Below are positions 18,549-21,896 of a DNA stretch of 21,896 nucleotides, one piece after another. Each line of letters opens with the position of its first letter. Positions within the stretch are counted from its first letter, which is position 1. A model generated the notes under the pieces. The model had not been told where the DNA came from. It did no database searches and worked only from the letters and a program-made list of their open reading frames with translations. Location: contig CAYSIX010000045.1 of assembly GCA_964431205.1 (NCBI GenBank), positions 1 to 21,896 of the forward strand. Reading direction: 5' to 3'. Both the position numbers and the translations under genes were made by a program. The DNA comes from CAYSIX01 sp964431205 (GTDB lineage Bacteria > Planctomycetota > Phycisphaerae > Phycisphaerales > Phycisphaeraceae).

Positions 18549-18716
18549 CGAGGCGCGCGTCAGCGAGCGGGACCATGCCGCTGCGTCACGATCGCGGATC
18601 GAGGGACGCGGTGGCAGAATCTCACCGGGTTGGTGCGAGATTCGCCGACGGTCGCGACATGGAAGGGGGGAGGCGCTGCGCCCGCGTCGGGCCGATCGCC
18701 TGTCAGGAGGTGTTGT

Positions 18717-19610
18717 GTGCGGCAAGCGTGTCGGTCGATCGTTCTGTGGTCCGTGGCGGGGCTGATGGTGGTGTGGACGGCCTCGCGGTCGGGGGCGATC
18801 GAGGTGGGGCTGGTGTCGGACTTTCAGGACGGCACGACGCAGGGCTGGACGAGCGGGGACGCGAACCCGAACCCGCCGGTGCGGGAGCCGGACGGCGGGC
18901 CGGGCGGCGTCGGCGACGCGTTTGTGAAGGTGACCGGCAGCGGCCAGAGCGGCGCGGGCGGCAAGCCGGTGACGTTCAACCGTGATCAGTGGACGGGCGA
19001 CTACGCGGAGGCGGGGGTGCTCGCGATCACGGCGGACGTGCGCAACCTGGCGGGCTCGGCGGAGACGCTGGAGGTGCGTCTGGCGTTGCTGGGCTTCGGC
19101 GGGCCGTTCGCCTCGCAACAGTCGTTCGTGCTCGAGCCGGGCAGCGACTGGACGCCCGTGCGCTTCGACCTCGAAGCCGAGCGGTTCTCCGGGTTCGGCA
19201 ACTTCAACTCGACGCTGACGAACCTGACCGAGCTGCGCTTCTTCCACGGCACGTCGGCGTCCAGTCCGGGGCCGGACGCCGAGCTGATGTTCGGGCTCGA
19301 CAACGTCACCGCCGTCGGCGCGATCGAGGCGGTGCCGGGCGACGCGGACGGCGACGGCGACGTCGACGCGTTCGACCTGGGCCTCTGGCAGACGCAGTTC
19401 GGCGCGACGGGTGACGGGCTGAGCGCCGACTTCGACGTCGACGGCGACGTGGACGCGTTCGACCTGGGGATCTGGCAGATCCACTTCGGGACGGGGCTGA
19501 ACGGGGCGGCGGTGCCCGAGCCGGCGACGCTCGTCGTGCTGGTCAGCGCGATGGCCCTGGCCCGACGCGCGAACACCCGCGATGGCGTGGCGCCGCGTCG
19601 CGGCCTGTAA
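18717..19610 (+). CDS. Exported dockerin-repeat PEP-CTERM surface protein (second copy of the module)
   Basis: 297 residues from a GTG at 18717, chosen because AGGAGG lies exactly six bases upstream and a signal peptide follows (SIVLWSVAGLMVVWTASRSGA, cut near 27); the longer frame from 18630 has no such support. Residues 30-200 form a beta-sandwich-like domain of the type seen in planctomycete exported proteins (VSDFQDGTTQGWTSGDANPN, FVKVTGSGQSG, LALLGFGGPF, LTELRFFHG). Residues 209-260 hold two dockerin/EF-hand-like repeats (GDADGDGDVDAFDLGLWQTQF, ADFDVDGDVDAFDLGIWQIHF). VPEPATLVVLVSAM (V266 onward) and a basic tail make the PEP-CTERM anchor. The repeat DNA is nearly identical to that of the gene at 4587, so both carry a shared display module on different N-terminal domains. 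Binding target is unknown. Confidence 0.85.
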   Translation: MRQACRSIVLWSVAGLMVVWTASRSGAIEVGLVSDFQDGTTQGWTSGDANPNPPVREPDGGPGGVGDAFVKVTGSGQSGAGGKPVTFNRDQWTGDYAEAGVLAITADVRNLAGSAETLEVRLALLGFGGPFASQQSFVLEPGSDWTPVRFDLEAERFSGFGNFNSTLTNLTELRFFHGTSASSPGPDAELMFGLDNVTAVGAIEAVPGDADGDGDVDAFDLGLWQTQFGATGDGLSADFDVDGDVDAFDLGIWQIHFGTGLNGAAVPEPATLVVLVSAMALARRANTRDGVAPRRGL

Positions 19611-19636
19611 GCCGGGGTGGAGTGAGGCACGGGCGC

Positions 19637-19656
19637 AGCCCCGGTCAAGCCGGGCT
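19637..19656 (+). terminator. GC-rich hairpin after the dockerin/PEP-CTERM gene, possible terminator or repeat
   Basis: CCCGG (19640-19644) pairs with CCGGG (19650-19654) around TCAAG, extended by two more pairs across one bulged C. It starts 26 bases after the stop codon at 19610. There is no clean T-run behind it, so intrinsic termination is uncertain; it could equally be a REP-like element. The rest of 19611-19811 shows no gene. Confidence 0.3.
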
Positions 19657-19811
19657 AGCGGCGGCCGTTTGTCACGACATGCGCTGGCCGACCGGGCCTT
19701 TCGCGCCTTGTGCGGGTGCCGGCCGCCCGCGGCGAGGTTCACGGCGCCTGGAGGCGGGGGTGGAAACGGGATAGACTTGTGCCTTGAGCGCTTCTCTGGC
19801 GAAACTCGGCG

Positions 19812-20345
19812 ATGTCTGAACCCGCCACGCCCATCCAGGAGCCCCGCCCCCGGCCGATCGAGTTGCGTCACGGCCGCGCGATCGTCGCGGGCTTCGGTCC
19901 GGTGGGCCGGCTGGTCGCCGACAAGCTCGAGGAGGCCGGGCTGGACGTGACGATCATCGAGCTGAACCTGGCGACGATCGAGCGGCAGCTCAACCTGGAC
20001 AAGACGGTGGTGTACGGCGACGCGCGGGACCCGCAGGTGCTGCACCGGGCGCGGATCGAGGAGGCGGACGTGCTGGTGATCGCGATCCCGGACGAGGAGG
20101 CGGCGTTGGAGGCGTGCCGGGTGGCGCGGCGGCTGCACCCGGAGCTGTTCATCGCGGCGCGGACGAACTTTTTGAGCAAGGGGATGCTGTGCAGCCAGGC
20201 GGGGGCGGACGCGGTGGTGGTCGAGGAGGTGGTGACGGCCGAGGCGATGCAGCGGGCGGTGCTGCGGCGGCTGTCGGGCGGGAAGGGCCCGGGCGACGAC
20301 GGGGAGGAGCGTGGCGGGGATGAGCGCGCCGGGGAAGCTCGCTAG
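19812..20345 (+). CDS. Stand-alone TrkA-N/RCK-type NAD-binding protein
   Basis: 177 residues. The N-terminal Rossmann unit is clear: HGRAIVAGFGPVGRLVADKL gives G27-F-G-P-V-G32, followed by VTIIELN with the acidic residue that normally binds the NAD ribose, then VVYGDARDPQVLHRARIEEA and DVLVIAIPDEEAALEACRVAR, the typical TrkA-N/RCK pattern, and GADAVVVEEVVTAEAM. In this family such domains sense NAD(H) and gate potassium channels or transporters (TrkA, Kef). Here there is no membrane segment and no transporter gene next to it, and the protein stops after one domain plus a charged Gly/Asp/Glu/Arg tail, so its partner must be encoded elsewhere. The Shine-Dalgarno is weak. A tRNA gene begins 17 bases after its stop codon. 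Confidence 0.82.
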   Translation: MSEPATPIQEPRPRPIELRHGRAIVAGFGPVGRLVADKLEEAGLDVTIIELNLATIERQLNLDKTVVYGDARDPQVLHRARIEEADVLVIAIPDEEAALEACRVARRLHPELFIAARTNFLSKGMLCSQAGADAVVVEEVVTAEAMQRAVLRRLSGGKGPGDDGEERGGDERAGEAR

Positions 20346-20348
20346 AAT
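20343..20348 (+). promoter_or_regulatory. TAGAAT -10-like box overlapping a stop codon, possible tRNA promoter
   Basis: TAGAAT matches TATAAT at five of six positions and lies 14 bases before the mature tRNA 5' end, with a predicted start near 20355. Its first three bases are the stop codon of the upstream TrkA-N gene. No good -35 is seen 16-18 bases upstream. The alternative is readthrough from the upstream gene. Confidence 0.35.
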
Positions 20349-20362
20349 GCCCGCGACGAGGG

Positions 20363-20435
20363 GCCGACGTAGCTCAGTTGGTAGAGCAAGGGATTCATAA
20401 GCCCTGGGTCGCTGGTTCGAGTCCAGCCGTCGGCA
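20363..20435 (+). tRNA. tRNA-Met (anticodon CAT)
   Basis: A complete 73-base cloverleaf: acceptor GCCGACG/CGTCGGC (7 perfect pairs), D-stem GCTC/GAGC with loop AGTTGGTA, anticodon stem AGGGA/GCCCT with loop TTCATAA, five-base variable loop GGGTC, T-stem GCTGG/CCAGC with loop TTCGAGT, discriminator A. CCA is not encoded. The closing pair of the anticodon stem (31-39) is an A-G mismatch. Position 1 is G paired with C72, so it is not an initiator tRNA; elongator Met is most likely, with tRNA-Ile2 (CAT modified to lysidine) as the alternative. Confidence 0.93.
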
Positions 20436-21285
20436 TTGCGCCCGCGCGGCCGCTCAAGGGGCGTGAGCGGGCCCGGCCGATCCATCACGCCGATGACGAG
20501 CGGCGCGTGGATGGAACCGCGTGGGGACCGAGTTGGGCGCGTGGGTGCAACCGGCCGAGCGAAGTCCACGGGGGTGACGGGCGTGGCCAGCCGATGCGCC
20601 TTTTCCCGCCTAGGATCTGGCCGACCGATCGGAGGTCGCTGATCAGTCGGGCCGGCGTTCGCAGCGGGTGAACGCGGATCGCCTTATTATGTCGGCGACC
20701 GTCCTGTTAAGCAGGGGGGATTTGGAGAAGCTGGACGGCCTGCTGGCGTCCGGAACCGTGGGCGAGTGCCGCGGCGGCCGGGAAGGGTTGACGACGACAC
20801 CATTAGCCTGAGCATGGATTCGACAATCGATCGCTTTCTACAGCGTTCGTCGTGTGCCGGACTCTCTTCCGCGACGGGCCCGGGGCGGTCGCGACCATCG
20901 CCCGGCGGGCGGGTCGGCGAGGTCGTGCGGGCGTGCCGGCCGGCGTCACGGTGCGGCGCGGCCGGCGCGCGGCGAGGTGGCGTCGATGATGTTATAGGAC
21001 GTTGGCCACTTCACGCGACGGGCCGGGCCGGCGTCGACGGCGAGGGCCCGTTCCTGCGCCGACTCGGCCTGCGCAGATCGGGGGATAACCCGTTGATTCA
21101 ATCGGAGGCCGGTGGGCGTGAGCCGCGCTCACCGCAGTCTCGATGCACGGCGCGCGAACGCGTGATGTGGGCGGCACGATGATTTATGTGATGAGCCGAC
21201 ATGGGGTTTCGGTCGGAAACTTCTCGATATGTAGAACGCGATTGGAAGGCATCCAGGCAAGCGACGACGAGAAAAGAGGCGTCGG
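20436..21285. other. About 850 bases without a convincing gene
   Basis: Between the tRNA and the response regulator I find only open frames that look like GC-rich shadows: one begins inside the tRNA, and others (20766-21182 plus, 20992-21177 minus) are low-complexity with no domain. A 39-codon frame at 20689-20808 (MSATVLLSRGDLEKLDGLLA) reads a little more like protein but has no Shine-Dalgarno and could be a gene remnant. A hairpin CCGCTC/GAGCGG lies at 20450-20470, just after the tRNA, without a T-run. A short inverted repeat GTTTC-N5-GAAAC is near 21209-21223 in the AT-richer part before the regulator. A decayed gene or an unrecognised RNA cannot be excluded. Confidence 0.45.
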
Positions 21286-21888
21286 GTGACGAGTTCGCGA
21301 TCAGGCTCGACTGTGTGCGATGTGGTGGTGCTGGACCCGGACGGCGAGTGGCGTTCGCGGGTGGTGGCGGCGTTCGAGTCGGTCCACCTGGCCGTGGCCG
21401 CCTTCGAGTCGCCGGTGACGATGCTGGAAGAGCTGGAGGCGGTCGAGCAGGTCGGGTGCGTGGTCTCGGAGGTGAGGCTGCCGCGGACGAGCGGTTACGA
21501 GCTGCAGGCGTGTCTGGGGCAGGGCGAGTCGTCGGTGCCTTTCGTGTTTGTGACGGCGTACCCGGAGATCGAGTTCGCGGTGCGGGCGCTCAAGTGCGGG
21601 GCGGTGGATTACCTGGTCAAGCCGGTGTCGGAGCAGGTGCTGCTGGACACGGTGCAGCGGACGTTGCGGCACCGCGAGGCGAGGCGGACGCTGCACCGTC
21701 GGATGATGGGGTTCGGCCGGCGTCTGGAGTCGCTGACCGATCGGGAGCGGGCGGTGCTGCGGCTGCTGCTGCGGGGGGAGATGAACAAGCAGATTGCGCG
21801 GGAGCTGGGCGTGAGCCAGCGGACGGTGGAGGTGCACCGCGCGGTCCTTCCGGGTTTCTCATGGGTGGATGGTCTCGATGTGGGATGA
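21286..21888 (+). CDS. FixJ/NarL-type response regulator with noncanonical receiver and abnormal C-terminus
   Basis: 200 residues from a GTG at 21286 with AGAGG six bases upstream. Residues about 12-125 are a receiver domain: VVVLDPDGEW (acidic pocket D17, D19), CVVSEVRLPRTSGYEL, FVFVTAY with T90, and GAVDYLVKP with K112. In FixJ-like receivers the phosphorylated residue is Asp in the TDVRMP string; here it is Glu62 (codon GAG at 21469-21471). Residues 147-185 are a LuxR-type HTH: LTDRERAVLRLLLRGEMNKQ, IARELGVSQRTVEVHR. After R185 the usual A-x-x-M-x-K-x-G-x-x-S helix is replaced by an unrelated 15-residue tail and a stop, so the DNA-binding domain lacks its last helix. Neither other forward frame restores it. 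Possible causes are insertion or rearrangement near 21841, or true divergence. No histidine kinase is in view. Confidence 0.82.
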   Translation: MTSSRSGSTVCDVVVLDPDGEWRSRVVAAFESVHLAVAAFESPVTMLEELEAVEQVGCVVSEVRLPRTSGYELQACLGQGESSVPFVFVTAYPEIEFAVRALKCGAVDYLVKPVSEQVLLDTVQRTLRHREARRTLHRRMMGFGRRLESLTDRERAVLRLLLRGEMNKQIARELGVSQRTVEVHRAVLPGFSWVDGLDVG

Positions 21889-21896
21889 TGGCGGCA

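Noticed and set aside
20500..20620. Possible riboswitch-like sequence (GGTGCAACCGG, GGTGACGGGCG)
   Set aside because: Pieces resemble parts of cobalamin riboswitches, but the full order of conserved boxes is missing and no transport or biosynthesis gene follows.
20378..20671. A 97-codon plus-strand frame downstream of the TrkA-N gene
   Set aside because: It begins inside the tRNA-Met gene and has no domain or ribosome binding site.
20766..21182. A 138-codon GTG-started frame in the gap before the response regulator
   Set aside because: It has no Shine-Dalgarno and no recognisable motif, and its Gly/Arg/Ala-rich composition is that of random GC-rich DNA.

Overview
The window is GC-rich (roughly 70% by eye, with very GC-rich third codon positions). 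It looks like a chromosomal piece of a planctomycete, most likely of the Phycisphaerae type. The signs are four PEP-CTERM proteins, two of them with a planctomycete-style dockerin/EF-hand repeat before the anchor, a DUF1800/DUF1501 pair, and a pseudopilin-like gene with a C-terminal ADGHV motif. The organism call is inferred from gene families, not from a marker gene.

Layout. At 1-3302, a divergent surface-carbohydrate pair: a partial rmlA (minus) and an 812-residue GT4 glycosyltransferase with a fused helical C-terminal domain (plus). At 3289-5555, a LuxR-type regulator (minus) faces away from a dockerin/PEP-CTERM protein (plus), with an inverted repeat in the gap between them. At 5595-10840, a tight minus-strand operon is transcribed in the order M20 hydrolase, class III aminotransferase, astA, astD. 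It looks like an arginine/ornithine succinyltransferase (AST) pathway in which an M20 enzyme may replace AstE; no astB is present. At 11004-14081, plus strand, the DUF1800 and DUF1501 genes are almost contiguous.

From 14295 to 17744 the base composition becomes clearly AT-richer. This stretch holds a large choice-of-anchor-L/beta-repeat PEP-CTERM protein and a pseudopilin-like protein. Two more PEP-CTERM genes follow (17853-18548 and 18717-19610), then a stand-alone TrkA-N/RCK-like protein, a tRNA-Met(CAT), about 850 bases with no convincing gene, and a FixJ/NarL-like response regulator. That regulator has Glu at the phosphoacceptor position and loses its normal C-terminus near the window end.

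How the genes fit together. The window mixes envelope and surface functions (sugar nucleotide, glycosyltransferase, sorted surface proteins, pseudopilin, exported DUF1800/1501) with one amino-acid catabolic operon. The items most worth a second look are the modified AST operon, the unusual response regulator, the nine-G tract in the large PEP-CTERM gene, and a perfect UUCG hairpin carried in frame inside the DUF1501 gene.
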